DNA of 47,091 nt from JBAYFX01 sp041666965 (GTDB taxonomy: Bacteria > Patescibacteriota > Microgenomatia > UBA12405): assembly GCA_041666965.1 (NCBI GenBank), contig JBAYFX010000004.1, positions 1 through 47,091 of the forward strand, in the 5' to 3' direction. The position numbers and the translations under genes were made by a program. The first letter of the stretch is position 1. Each line of letters starts with the position of its first letter. The notes beneath the pieces are model-generated. The model was not told the origin of the DNA. It was given only the letters and a program-made list of their open reading frames with translations, and ran no database searches. Positions 23,206-30,440 of the stretch are shown here, in pieces.

Positions 23206-24235
23206 GAACTTTGATAATCGATTTGATATATAGAGGAATAATTTTCACTTTATAGCTTCCCCAAAAGATTTTTTTAAGAATACTTAAATCGCTAACCCGG
23301 CGTAAGTTTTGGATTTTATTTCTTTCATAAAGCGTATTTTGTAAGTTTGAAACATTCCAATATATTGCGCGAATAATACTGTAGGCCAGGTGAGGCTGAA
23401 ACATGATGGTAAAAAATAATATTTCGGCTAACTCTAAAATTATATAGAGAGGAATAATAGTAAGCAGCGATAATAACGAATAGTTTTTAAGAAGCATTCG
23501 GAGTATGTTTTTTTCACTCAAAAAACGGTTTCGGGAGCGCTTGTTTTTACTTAAAGTTACGGACTGGTGGTGGTAGACATGGGATTTTGGATTTACCAGA
23601 ACTTTGTAACCAAGCAATCGAACTCGCCAAGAAAGGTCAATATCGTCGGAAAAACCCCAAAATTTATTATCAAAACCACCAATTTGGTGAAAGAGCTTTC
23701 GGGAGATTATAAAACTGGTTCCGCAAGAAGCGTAGGTTTCGAAGGTTGACTTAGATAGTGAGTTAAATGGCAAATCGTGATTATTGGGACTAATAAAACC
23801 AAATAAATCCATGCTGTAGCCGGCACTGTCGATGGGGTTGGTTGTGACTTGTTTTTGGCCATACTTGATCATGACACTGGTAACAATACCGGCATTTGGA
23901 TTGGAGGTAACGGTAGTTACCAGTTCCTTGATACAGTGCTTATCAAGTAAGATGTCATTTGATAGAAAAACATAATAATCACAATCATTTATAAGGTTTG
24001 CAGCGAAATTACATATTCCGGTTATGCCTAAATCTTCTTTTGATGATAATACGATAGCTTTTGGATAGTTAATAGCTAAATATTCAAGACTGCCATCGAC
24101 TGAAGCACTATCGGCTACATATATTTTTAAATTGGGGTAACTTTGGTTAAAAGATGAAGCTAAAGTTTCATCCAATATATGCTTACCATTGTGATTTAGA
24201 ATAATTAGTGCGATTTTAGGCAAATTTTTGGTCAC
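23180..24235 (-). CDS. GT2 glycosyltransferase (rhamnosyltransferase-like)
   Basis: 351 residues. The GT2 domain covers about 1-240: KIALIILNHNGKHILDETL, IYVADSASVDGSLEYL, FLSNDILLDKH (SND 92-94 as the DxD equivalent), SCGTSFIISRKLFHQIGGF and FWGFSDDIDLSWRVRLLGY with the acceptor-side DD. A hydrophobic segment near 250-290 (LLTIIPLYIILELAEILFF) suggests membrane attachment, followed by a basic tail. The start is GTG at 24235, overlapping the upstream DPM-like gene by 20 bp; a TTG 12 bases in would also be possible. It is the third gene of a GT4, GT2, GT2 unit. Confidence 0.88.
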   Translation of the reverse strand: MTKNLPKIALIILNHNGKHILDETLASSFNQSYPNLKIYVADSASVDGSLEYLAINYPKAIVLSSKEDLGITGICNFAANLINDCDYYVFLSNDILLDKHCIKELVTTVTSNPNAGIVTSVMIKYGQKQVTTNPIDSAGYSMDLFGFISPNNHDLPFNSLSKSTFETYASCGTSFIISRKLFHQIGGFDNKFWGFSDDIDLSWRVRLLGYKVLVNPKSHVYHHQSVTLSKNKRSRNRFLSEKNILRMLLKNYSLLSLLTIIPLYIILELAEILFFTIMFQPHLAYSIIRAIYWNVSNLQNTLYERNKIQNLRRVSDLSILKKIFWGSYKVKIIPLYIKSIIKVPKPAASLS

Positions 24236-25013
24236 GGAGGTTTTTTCTAAAAGTTAATAATGTTTTAAATGCTTTAAGGGATGTTGTTAATGGTAATTTG
24301 TTTGGTGGAGTAAAACGGTGTTCTCCCCAGACTATGGGTATCATAGCTATTTGTGAACGTGGCACAATTTCGCGGGTATAAACCCTTCCTTCTGTTTGAA
24401 CAAAGTGGCCGGGACCAATAGTATCTGAGAGCCAGGTACCAGAAGGGTGTCGCGCCATAATATCTGAGATGATTTGCGAATCCCATAATTGAAACCCACT
24501 TGTCATGTCAGGAATATATGAGGATCCGGTCCAACCAAAAAGTAGGTTTGTTGAAACTGTTCCTAAGTAGCTATTAATACGACGTGCTAATGGGTAGCCT
24601 TTAGCACTTCCGTTTTCAGAAAAACGTGTCGAGAAAGCCGCTAGTTTCCCTTGATTGTGGGCGTTTAAAAAATCTGCAATATATTTAGTTGGGTGAGATC
24701 CATTTAGATCCATCTCTAACAGGACATCTGGATTTGGTTTTTGTAATGCTTCAGTATAACCTTGGGTGTATACATGACCAAGTGGTTTGGTAAAAAAACC
24801 CAAGTCAATAAAACTAACTCTGGGATTGGTTTGAGATAGGTGTGCAACCTTGGAAATAAAATCGGGATTTGAATGACCAATCATTATTAAGAGACTGGGA
24901 TCATATCCCCGTGGTACTGAATCAAGTATTTCCTCAGGAAAGTTATTTTTTAAAGCAGCAAATTCATTACAAGCGGGAGTAATAATTGATAGTCTTTTTG
25001 GAACTTCTGTCAT
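24216..25013 (-). CDS. DPM-like GT2 (polyprenyl-phosphate sugar synthase candidate)
   Basis: 265 residues. RLSIITPACNEFAALKNNF is the GT2 opening. LLEMDLNGSHPTKYIADFL matches the donor site of dolichol-phosphate-mannose synthase types, with DLN in place of the usual DAD. GYPLARRINSYLGTVSTNLL and PDMTSGFQLWD are the later signatures of that subfamily. It would make polyprenyl-phosphate sugar, the donor needed by the many GT-C proteins here; this is inference from family and context. The second aspartate replaced by Asn is unusual. There is no C-terminal membrane segment, so it would be a peripheral enzyme. A TAAAAT hexamer lies in the 21 bp gap before it, 5 nt from the ATG. Confidence 0.82.
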   Translation of the reverse strand: MTEVPKRLSIITPACNEFAALKNNFPEEILDSVPRGYDPSLLIMIGHSNPDFISKVAHLSQTNPRVSFIDLGFFTKPLGHVYTQGYTEALQKPNPDVLLEMDLNGSHPTKYIADFLNAHNQGKLAAFSTRFSENGSAKGYPLARRINSYLGTVSTNLLFGWTGSSYIPDMTSGFQLWDSQIISDIMARHPSGTWLSDTIGPGHFVQTEGRVYTREIVPRSQIAMIPIVWGEHRFTPPNKLPLTTSLKAFKTLLTFRKNLRDQKFA

Positions 25014-25018
25014 GGCTG

Positions 25019-25024
25019 ATTTTA
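25019..25024 (-). promoter_or_regulatory. -10-like hexamer TAAAAT for the DPM-like gene
   Basis: TAAAAT with a 5 nt gap (CAGCC) before the ATG at 25013, within the 21 bp gap to the upstream GT4 gene. It may be an internal leaderless promoter. Confidence 0.45.
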
Positions 25025-25034
25025 CATAAATTGA

Positions 25035-26129
25035 TTAAGAAGTTACAGAAGTATCTATAACTTTATTATATATATTAGTGGCCTGGGCGGGCCAGAGCCA
25101 GTGGTTTTGGACTAAATCAAAAGCCTCTTTTGAGATTTGGGTATAAAGTTTTTGGTTAGTTAAGAGAGTAATAATGTTGTTAGCAAAAGTCTGCTGGTCA
25201 AAACAAGGAGTTTTAAGCATACCCTGGGGGTAATAACTTCTGAGGGACTCAAGGTCAAAAGAAACTCCGGGAAGTCCGAAGCCCATGGCTTCAGCTGAGG
25301 CCATTCCCCCACTGTCGTAGGTGGCGGGGTGGAGAACTATTTTTGATTGACTAAATATTTTATATTTTGGAGTTCCATCTTGAAAGCCAAGTAATTTAAT
25401 ATTATTAGTTAGATTAAGTTGGCTAACTAATTGGCGCAGTTTTGGTTCAAGATCGCCATTGCCGATAATGGCCAGTTGGGCGTTGGGTAAACGGTTAACA
25501 ACTAAACGCCAGATGTGAGGTAAAAGCATGATTCCCTTTTGAGGATGAAACCGGCCAATGAACACAGAGTCATAGATTTTTGTGGTTTTTAAATATGTTG
25601 ACAAATTTTTAGGTAAGGTTACCCCGCCGCGGACCGGGAAGGTTGGTTGGGAAAAACGTTTTAAATCAGGGTCTGAAGTAACTAAAACGTAGTTGGCAAA
25701 CAAGCGAACCAGTAAGTATGAAGGGATTTGAAATATAAAGTAAAGCAAACCAGTTAAGAAGCGGCCGGCTTGATTGTAGGGAGAATTGCGACTAAAGGGC
25801 GAGGGAGCAAAAAGATAAAAACCTGCAACCCAGAAAACCCGCCGGTTAACTAGTTTTAGAAGCAGGGCAGGAATAATATCTGGCATAAAATCGGAGGCAG
25901 AATAACAATGGGTAAATGATTTGAACTCGGATGGGTGAGTTAAGAAATATTTGAAATACTTATAGACGCGGCGGAGTTGGTGAAGAATTACCGGGCTATT
26001 ATCGGCCGTATCGATTAGCGTAAATTTGACGGTAGCGGGTATTTTGTAATTAATTAAAAGTTTTTTAGTTTCAGTTGAACCAAAAATGGTTATGTTGGCA
26101 AATGTTGACCAGTATCGGGCAAATTCCAA
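25035..26129 (-). CDS. GT4 glycosyltransferase, true N-terminus probably upstream
   Basis: Read from TTG 26129 the protein has 364 residues and a GT4 C-terminal domain: YDSVFIGRFHPQKGI near 188, LAIIGNGDLEPKLRQL, VLHPATYDSGGMASAEAMGF near 275 (the ExxxxxxxE site is changed, with Asp in the first position) and GLPGVSFD. The TTG start cuts off the first strand and glycine loop of the GT-B fold. In the same frame, 24 more codons to 26201 encode KPNFAFFCINNIG and SGGDRIFLEFARYW, exactly what a GT4 N-terminus should look like. No ATG, GTG or TTG lies upstream before a stop, so the start is unresolved. Confidence 0.82.
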   Translation of the reverse strand: MEFARYWSTFANITIFGSTETKKLLINYKIPATVKFTLIDTADNSPVILHQLRRVYKYFKYFLTHPSEFKSFTHCYSASDFMPDIIPALLLKLVNRRVFWVAGFYLFAPSPFSRNSPYNQAGRFLTGLLYFIFQIPSYLLVRLFANYVLVTSDPDLKRFSQPTFPVRGGVTLPKNLSTYLKTTKIYDSVFIGRFHPQKGIMLLPHIWRLVVNRLPNAQLAIIGNGDLEPKLRQLVSQLNLTNNIKLLGFQDGTPKYKIFSQSKIVLHPATYDSGGMASAEAMGFGLPGVSFDLESLRSYYPQGMLKTPCFDQQTFANNIITLLTNQKLYTQISKEAFDLVQNHWLWPAQATNIYNKVIDTSVTS

Positions 26130-26201
26130 AAAGATGCGATCACCACCGGAAAGGCCTGAGCCAATATTGTTTATACAAAAAAAAGCAAAATTTGGTTTGA
26201 T
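26130..26201 (-). other. Coding-like N-terminal extension of the GT4 gene, no standard start codon
   Basis: The 24 in-frame codons directly before TTG 26129 encode the missing first beta strand and glycine loop of the GT4 fold (NFAFFCINNIGSGLSGGDR). The expected first codon is ATC (26199-26201). A TATTAT hexamer lies 8 nt before it. Possible causes are a rare ATC start, a recent start-codon mutation, or an assembly error. Confidence 0.65.
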
Positions 26202-26208
26202 GGAAGAT

Positions 26209-26216
26209 GATAATAT
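26209..26216. promoter_or_regulatory. Overlapping -10-like hexamers on both strands
   Basis: On the plus strand, GATAAT (26209-26214) and TAATAT (26211-26216) lie 7 and 5 nt before ATG 26222. On the minus strand the same bases read TATTAT (26210-26215), 8 nt before the ATC at 26201. One 8 bp patch could start both divergent genes. Confidence 0.45.
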
Positions 26217-26221
26217 GGATT

Positions 26222-26824
26222 ATGTTAAAAGTAAATTTGGGAAGCGGACCGGATGGGTTAAATAGTTGGGATAATTTGGATTGGGGTATGTTGCCATTAT
26301 TGTCTAAGCTTGGGCCAATAAGACGCCTATTAGCAGGAGTTGGAGTGCTACCAAAAAGTTATTTAATTGATTGGCCAAAAATAAAGTTAGTTGATATTAG
26401 AAAGCGACTCCCCTACCCGGACAGTTCGGTTGATGTGGTTTACTGCTCTCATGTTTTGGAGCATTTTTACAGGTTTGAAACAGAAAACATTTTGAAGGAA
26501 GTTAAAAGAATTATTAAAAAAGATGGAGTGGTCCGGATTGTATTGCCGGATTTGGAGAAAATCAAGAAAAATGAAACAGGAAGTGAGGGGTTTAACAGAA
26601 AATATTTGGGGTATGAGGCTGATAAGGATTGGGGCTGGAGACGCAGATTTATTCGGGAGCACCGGTGGATGTACGACTTTAAAAGTTTAGCGGAAATACT
26701 AAGTAAGGCGGGACTTAAAAAAATTAAAAAAAGTCAGTGGCGAAAAGGAGAATGCCCGGATATTGATAAGTTGGATTTGAGTAGTCACCAGGACCACAGT
26801 TTTTATGTTGAGGCCAAAAAGTAG
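26222..26824 (+). CDS. Class I SAM methyltransferase
   Basis: 200 residues. It opens directly with MLKVNLGSGPDGLNSWDNLDW, the SAM loop at the very N-terminus, as in small predicted SAM-dependent methyltransferases of glycan clusters. It continues with VDIRKRLPYPDSSVDVVYCS (acidic strand and motif II), HVLEHFYRFETENILKEVKR, and VVRIVLPDLEKI. The substrate is unknown. I chose ATG 26222 over 26207 because the fold starts there and -10-like hexamers lie 5-7 nt before it. It is a single plus-strand gene divergent from the GT4 gene. Its 3' end overlaps the next convergent GT4 gene by 22 bp. Confidence 0.87.
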   Translation: MLKVNLGSGPDGLNSWDNLDWGMLPLLSKLGPIRRLLAGVGVLPKSYLIDWPKIKLVDIRKRLPYPDSSVDVVYCSHVLEHFYRFETENILKEVKRIIKKDGVVRIVLPDLEKIKKNETGSEGFNRKYLGYEADKDWGWRRRFIREHRWMYDFKSLAEILSKAGLKKIKKSQWRKGECPDIDKLDLSSHQDHSFYVEAKK

Positions 26825-27924
26825 CGGGTAATTTGTGAGAGATTAGTAGATGAATAGTTTTTTAAACAAAAAGAACGGCAGTTTTTTGATAAGTTTGAAA
26901 TTTGTTTAGTAATGTAAGGGGACTTAAGGACTTTAATAAAAGATTTGAGGTGAGGAGGGAGGAGAATTGAAACAGTTGAGTCAAGCGATTCCGGAATACC
27001 GCCGAGGTTAGTAGCGATTACTGGGTGACCACAGGCCAGAGTTTCTAAAGAAACACGGCCGAAGCCTTCAGCATAGAGAGAGGGCAGGCAGAGGGCACTG
27101 GACTGATTGATAATAGCGGGGAGTGAGGTGTTAGGTTGTGAGCCAAGGAATTGAAAATTTGAGTGCGTTTTGGAAAAATCAGAAACCTCCTCAGACATGG
27201 GTCCGGTACCAACCATAAGGAACTTATACTTAGGAAAATGGGTGGAAAGTTTAAGAAATAAGCGGACGCCTTTTTTAGGTATGAGACGGCCAATAAATAA
27301 GAAAGTCAGAGTGGAAGGGAGAGGGGTAGTAGGTTTAAATAATTTTAAATTTATCCAGTATTTAAACAAAGTTATTTTTGACTGAGCGATGCCCCAGGAT
27401 AGTAGTTGGTTTTGTGAAGCTTGCGACAAACAAAGAAGATGGTGGGTGCGGATACTAAAAAAACGGATAATCGCTTGGGACATTGGGCCCAGATGATCGT
27501 AGACGGCATGAATGGAAGTAATATGACGTTTACGAAATATAAAAGATGATACTACCCCGATGAATTGAGCATTAAAACCATGGGAGTGGATGACTTTGAT
27601 TTTAGTATGATGGGCTGATAACCAAAGTAAAGTTCGAACTAACAAGTAAGGCGTTAGATACAAGAAATCGAGGACAGGATAACGCTCGAGCTGGTGAAAC
27701 AAATTGTGTCCAAACCAGCGGAAACGCCAAATGGTTAAGTTTTTTTGAATTTCAATAGGAAGATAGGGCTCTTTGGTAGTAAGCGGACTGTAGGTTAAAA
27801 CATAGGTAGGGTAATTTTGGGTTGACAGAGCTTGGGTTAAGTCAGTTAAATGAGTTTCAACACCGCCAACATTAGGGGCAAAAAACGGAGAAATGATTAA
27901 AACTCCCGGTTTTATTGACTCCAT
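26803..27924 (-). CDS. GT4 glycosyltransferase
   Basis: 373 residues with the full GT-B layout. The N-terminal domain begins VLIISPFFAPNVGGVETHL, with the glycine loop, and includes IKVIHSHGFNAQFIG. The C-terminal domain has LTFLFIGRLIPKKGVRLFL, KFLMVGTGPMSEEV and PSLYAEGFGRVSLETLACG, with the ExxxxxxxE nucleotide-sugar site intact, then HPVIATNLGGIPE. It is a retaining enzyme that uses a nucleotide sugar, probably on the cytoplasmic face. It is last in the four-gene minus unit that starts at 31913, overlaps its upstream GT2 by 13 bp, and overlaps the convergent methyltransferase at its 3' end. Confidence 0.92.
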   Translation of the reverse strand: MESIKPGVLIISPFFAPNVGGVETHLTDLTQALSTQNYPTYVLTYSPLTTKEPYLPIEIQKNLTIWRFRWFGHNLFHQLERYPVLDFLYLTPYLLVRTLLWLSAHHTKIKVIHSHGFNAQFIGVVSSFIFRKRHITSIHAVYDHLGPMSQAIIRFFSIRTHHLLCLSQASQNQLLSWGIAQSKITLFKYWINLKLFKPTTPLPSTLTFLFIGRLIPKKGVRLFLKLSTHFPKYKFLMVGTGPMSEEVSDFSKTHSNFQFLGSQPNTSLPAIINQSSALCLPSLYAEGFGRVSLETLACGHPVIATNLGGIPESLDSTVSILLPPHLKSFIKVLKSPYITKQISNLSKNCRSFCLKNYSSTNLSQITRYFLAST

Positions 27925-28937
27925 TTGAGACGGGATTGGGAAGGGTTAATTCCAAAAAATTTCATAATAACCACAAGAGCATAAGCCAATAGAGTTAGTA
28001 AACAAGCCGGAAGATGAAAAAACCAAGCCAAGTCGGGACGGCGAAGGAAACCCTTGAGGGAGTGAAAAAGAGGCAAAATTAGGGACATGGTATAAAGACC
28101 AAAAAGCGGAGCGGAAGTGATATTAACAGCCGACCAATGATTAAGACGCAGATGGGAAAACTGGTAGTAGTCACGAACGCGGCGGAATTGTTTGCGCCAA
28201 AACTTCAAAACAGAGCTTTCGGCATAGGTGTGGATGATGTCAGTTTTGACTTTGGCGATGGTTAGTGAAGGATGTTTTTTTAATATTTTATAAATTAAAT
28301 CGATATCAAAAAGATAATCGGACTTAAAAACCGACTGAATAATTGGGCGCCGGTAGAGAGTGCCATTGGCTCCAATTGTCGGAAGCGGAGTATTAATATT
28401 AGGAAAAACCTCGACATATTGAGAGTGATCAATAGAAGTTAGTTTTAGACGGGTCCAAGTTTTATCCAGAGTACTATAACGGTCATATATACCGGAAAAC
28501 CAGGCATAAGGATCGTTGGCGCCAAGTAGGGCGCAATATCTTTCAATGAAACCCGCGTTGGGGCGGTAGGTAAAAGCAATTGGCTCGGTACAAAATATTT
28601 GGGGATGGGTTAGGAAGGGAGAGGTCATGGTGGTGAGCCAATTTGGATCAGGTAAAATGTTGTCTGAATCCAGAAAGAAAACCAGATCACTTTTAGCAAG
28701 TTTTAGGCCAACAGCCTTTCCGGCTTCACCGGTATGTAGGGGATTTTTTAAGATTTGAGCACCATACTTGCGAGCCAGAGATAACGTGTTATCGGTGGAG
28801 CCGGCGTCAACAATATAAAGGTGAAGTAAAGATTTGGGATAGTTTTGAGTTGAGAGGGATTTTAGACAAGACGGTAAAACGTGGGAGGCATTAAGGGTGG
28901 GAATGATGATATCAATTGAGGGAAGTTTATTGGACAT
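27912..28937 (-). CDS. GT2 glycosyltransferase with C-terminal membrane segments
   Basis: 341 residues. PSIDIIIPTLNASHVLPSCL is the opening strand, LYIVDAGSTDNTLSLARKYG the nucleotide site, and LVFFLDSDNILPDPNWL the DxD site (DSD). SIDHSQYVEVFPNINTP and GANGTLYRRPII hold the acceptor-side region. Two hydrophobic stretches near 275-325 (APLFGLYTMSLILPLF, FFHLPACLLTLLAYALVVI) suggest that it is membrane-anchored, as in polyisoprenyl-linked GT2s. It overlaps the upstream radical SAM gene by 11 bp and the downstream GT4 by 13 bp. Confidence 0.9.
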   Translation of the reverse strand: MSNKLPSIDIIIPTLNASHVLPSCLKSLSTQNYPKSLLHLYIVDAGSTDNTLSLARKYGAQILKNPLHTGEAGKAVGLKLAKSDLVFFLDSDNILPDPNWLTTMTSPFLTHPQIFCTEPIAFTYRPNAGFIERYCALLGANDPYAWFSGIYDRYSTLDKTWTRLKLTSIDHSQYVEVFPNINTPLPTIGANGTLYRRPIIQSVFKSDYLFDIDLIYKILKKHPSLTIAKVKTDIIHTYAESSVLKFWRKQFRRVRDYYQFSHLRLNHWSAVNITSAPLFGLYTMSLILPLFHSLKGFLRRPDLAWFFHLPACLLTLLAYALVVIMKFFGINPSQSRLKWSQ

Positions 28938-30438
28938 TGGACTTAGAAAAATCTTTGAGTTTCTTTAGGTATTTTAACGCGTAACGCATTAGAAATTGAA
29001 TATCACCCAAATTTCTAATTGATAAAACTTTTTTAATTAAAAATTTGGGAGTTAAGATACCCTTAAATAAACTTTGAATTAAAGCTTCTTGCTGAGTGTG
29101 GGAAATGGGAGAAGAAATGATGGGTTGGCGCATGTCGTAGTCTTCCCAATTTTGGGTTAGCAGCCAGTTGTTTTCAAGGCATTGCCTAAACAAAGGCGTA
29201 CCCGGATAAGGAATAATACGGGTGGCTTGCATGGAATCAGCCAATCCATCTTTGAACAATTGGCGGGCTTCAGAGAGGGTGGTTTGAGCATCTTTTAAAG
29301 TTTCCCAAGGGTAGCCAATCATAATAGTCAGATGAGGTTCAAGCCCGGCTCTTTTGGCCAGACTGAGACTGGCGCGAGCATCAGAGGGTATGGTCATTTT
29401 TTCAATACGTTTGAGGGTGGTGTCATTTGAGGATTCAAGTCCATATAGAATGAAGCGAAAATTGGCTTTAGCCATTAATTCATATTGAGCTTGAGTTAAG
29501 GCGCCAAAGCGCATGTTACAGCCAATAGTAACCCGACGGTGGTAACCCCGATCGATTAATCCTTGGCAAAAATCAAACAACCATTTGCCTACCGGAAAAG
29601 TACCGGTATCATCAAAGATTTCCCGGACGGGATAATTATTAATAATATGGCCGATTTCGTCGAGTGCCCGGGTCGGTGAAAAAGAGCGAAAAGTACCTGA
29701 GGGGTGGAGAGTTGTCCAGGAGCAAAAAGTACATTTACCCCACCAGCAGTCCCGGCCAAACATGGTGTAGGTTCCCGGAAGATATTTGTAGTTGGTATTA
29801 TCACGGGAATATAGTTGCCATTGAGTTAAGTCGCGGTCAAGAAAAGGAAGAGAATCCAGATGGTGATGCTTGAGGGCAAACGGACCGGAGTTAGTTAGTG
29901 CCTTGGTGCGCTGGTGCGCTGGTTTGTTGGTTCTATACCAAAAACCGGGTTCCAAAGAAGAGCCGGTAGTCAGATGGATGGCTAAAGACAGAAGCATAAA
30001 ATCATAATCACCACCGGTGAGTATGTAATCCACCTCAGAGTTTTTGAGTGATTCCTCGGGGAGGGCGGTAACGTGGTCACCCATTAAGACAATAATTGGA
30101 ATCCAATTTTTAGTTTTTGAGGAACGGGCTTTTAAGTCGTTGATGATTTGCCAATGGGTTTTAATTACCGGAGTTTTGGATTCAATCGCGATTAAATCGG
30201 GCTGGTATTTAATAATCCGGTTAAGCCAGGACTCGTAGGTCAGTTTTTGGGCCACAGCGTCATCCCAAAAAACTTCAAAGCCCTTGGCTTTCAGTAGAGT
30301 TGCGGCATAAGCAGGAACTATGGGGTAAATAACATTTCCGGTGTTAGTCCATTGAAATTGACGGTTTTGAGACAAAAAAGGAACACCTTTATTTGATGTT
30401 AACGGTGGTGAGGAGATGGAAATTTTAAAGTTATTCAT
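28927..30438 (-). CDS. B12-binding radical SAM protein with an atypical Cys motif and a repeat insertion
   Basis: 503 residues. The cobalamin-binding-like domain covers about 1-160 (ISISSPPLTSNKGVPFL, YAATLLKAKGFEVFWDDAVA, WIPIIVLMGDHVTALPEESL, YILTGGDYDFMLL). The iron-sulfur motif is CWWGKCTFC, i.e. CX4CX2C (Cys 231, 236, 239), one residue longer than the standard CX3CX2C; the CWWG start recalls RiPP-maturation radical SAM proteins. The barrel continues with EIFDDTGTFPVGKW and FILYGLESSNDTTLKRIEK. The linker between the domains (about 170-183, NKPAHQRTKALT) comes from an octamer DNA repeat. The substrate is unknown. Only 2 bp separate it from the upstream radical SAM gene. Confidence 0.87.
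   Translation of the reverse strand: MNNFKISISSPPLTSNKGVPFLSQNRQFQWTNTGNVIYPIVPAYAATLLKAKGFEVFWDDAVAQKLTYESWLNRIIKYQPDLIAIESKTPVIKTHWQIINDLKARSSKTKNWIPIIVLMGDHVTALPEESLKNSEVDYILTGGDYDFMLLSLAIHLTTGSSLEPGFWYRTNKPAHQRTKALTNSGPFALKHHHLDSLPFLDRDLTQWQLYSRDNTNYKYLPGTYTMFGRDCWWGKCTFCSWTTLHPSGTFRSFSPTRALDEIGHIINNYPVREIFDDTGTFPVGKWLFDFCQGLIDRGYHRRVTIGCNMRFGALTQAQYELMAKANFRFILYGLESSNDTTLKRIEKMTIPSDARASLSLAKRAGLEPHLTIMIGYPWETLKDAQTTLSEARQLFKDGLADSMQATRIIPYPGTPLFRQCLENNWLLTQNWEDYDMRQPIISSPISHTQQEALIQSLFKGILTPKFLIKKVLSIRNLGDIQFLMRYALKYLKKLKDFSKSNVQ
29896..29932. repeat. Octamer tandem repeat inside a radical SAM gene
   Basis: Units TAGTGCCT, TGGTGCGC, TGGTGCGC, TGGTTTGT, then a partial unit. Two units are identical to those in the GT2 gene at 13519-13542. 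It is translated in frame as KPAHQRTKALT between the two domains of the protein. Confidence 0.82.
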
Positions 30439-30440
30439 AG

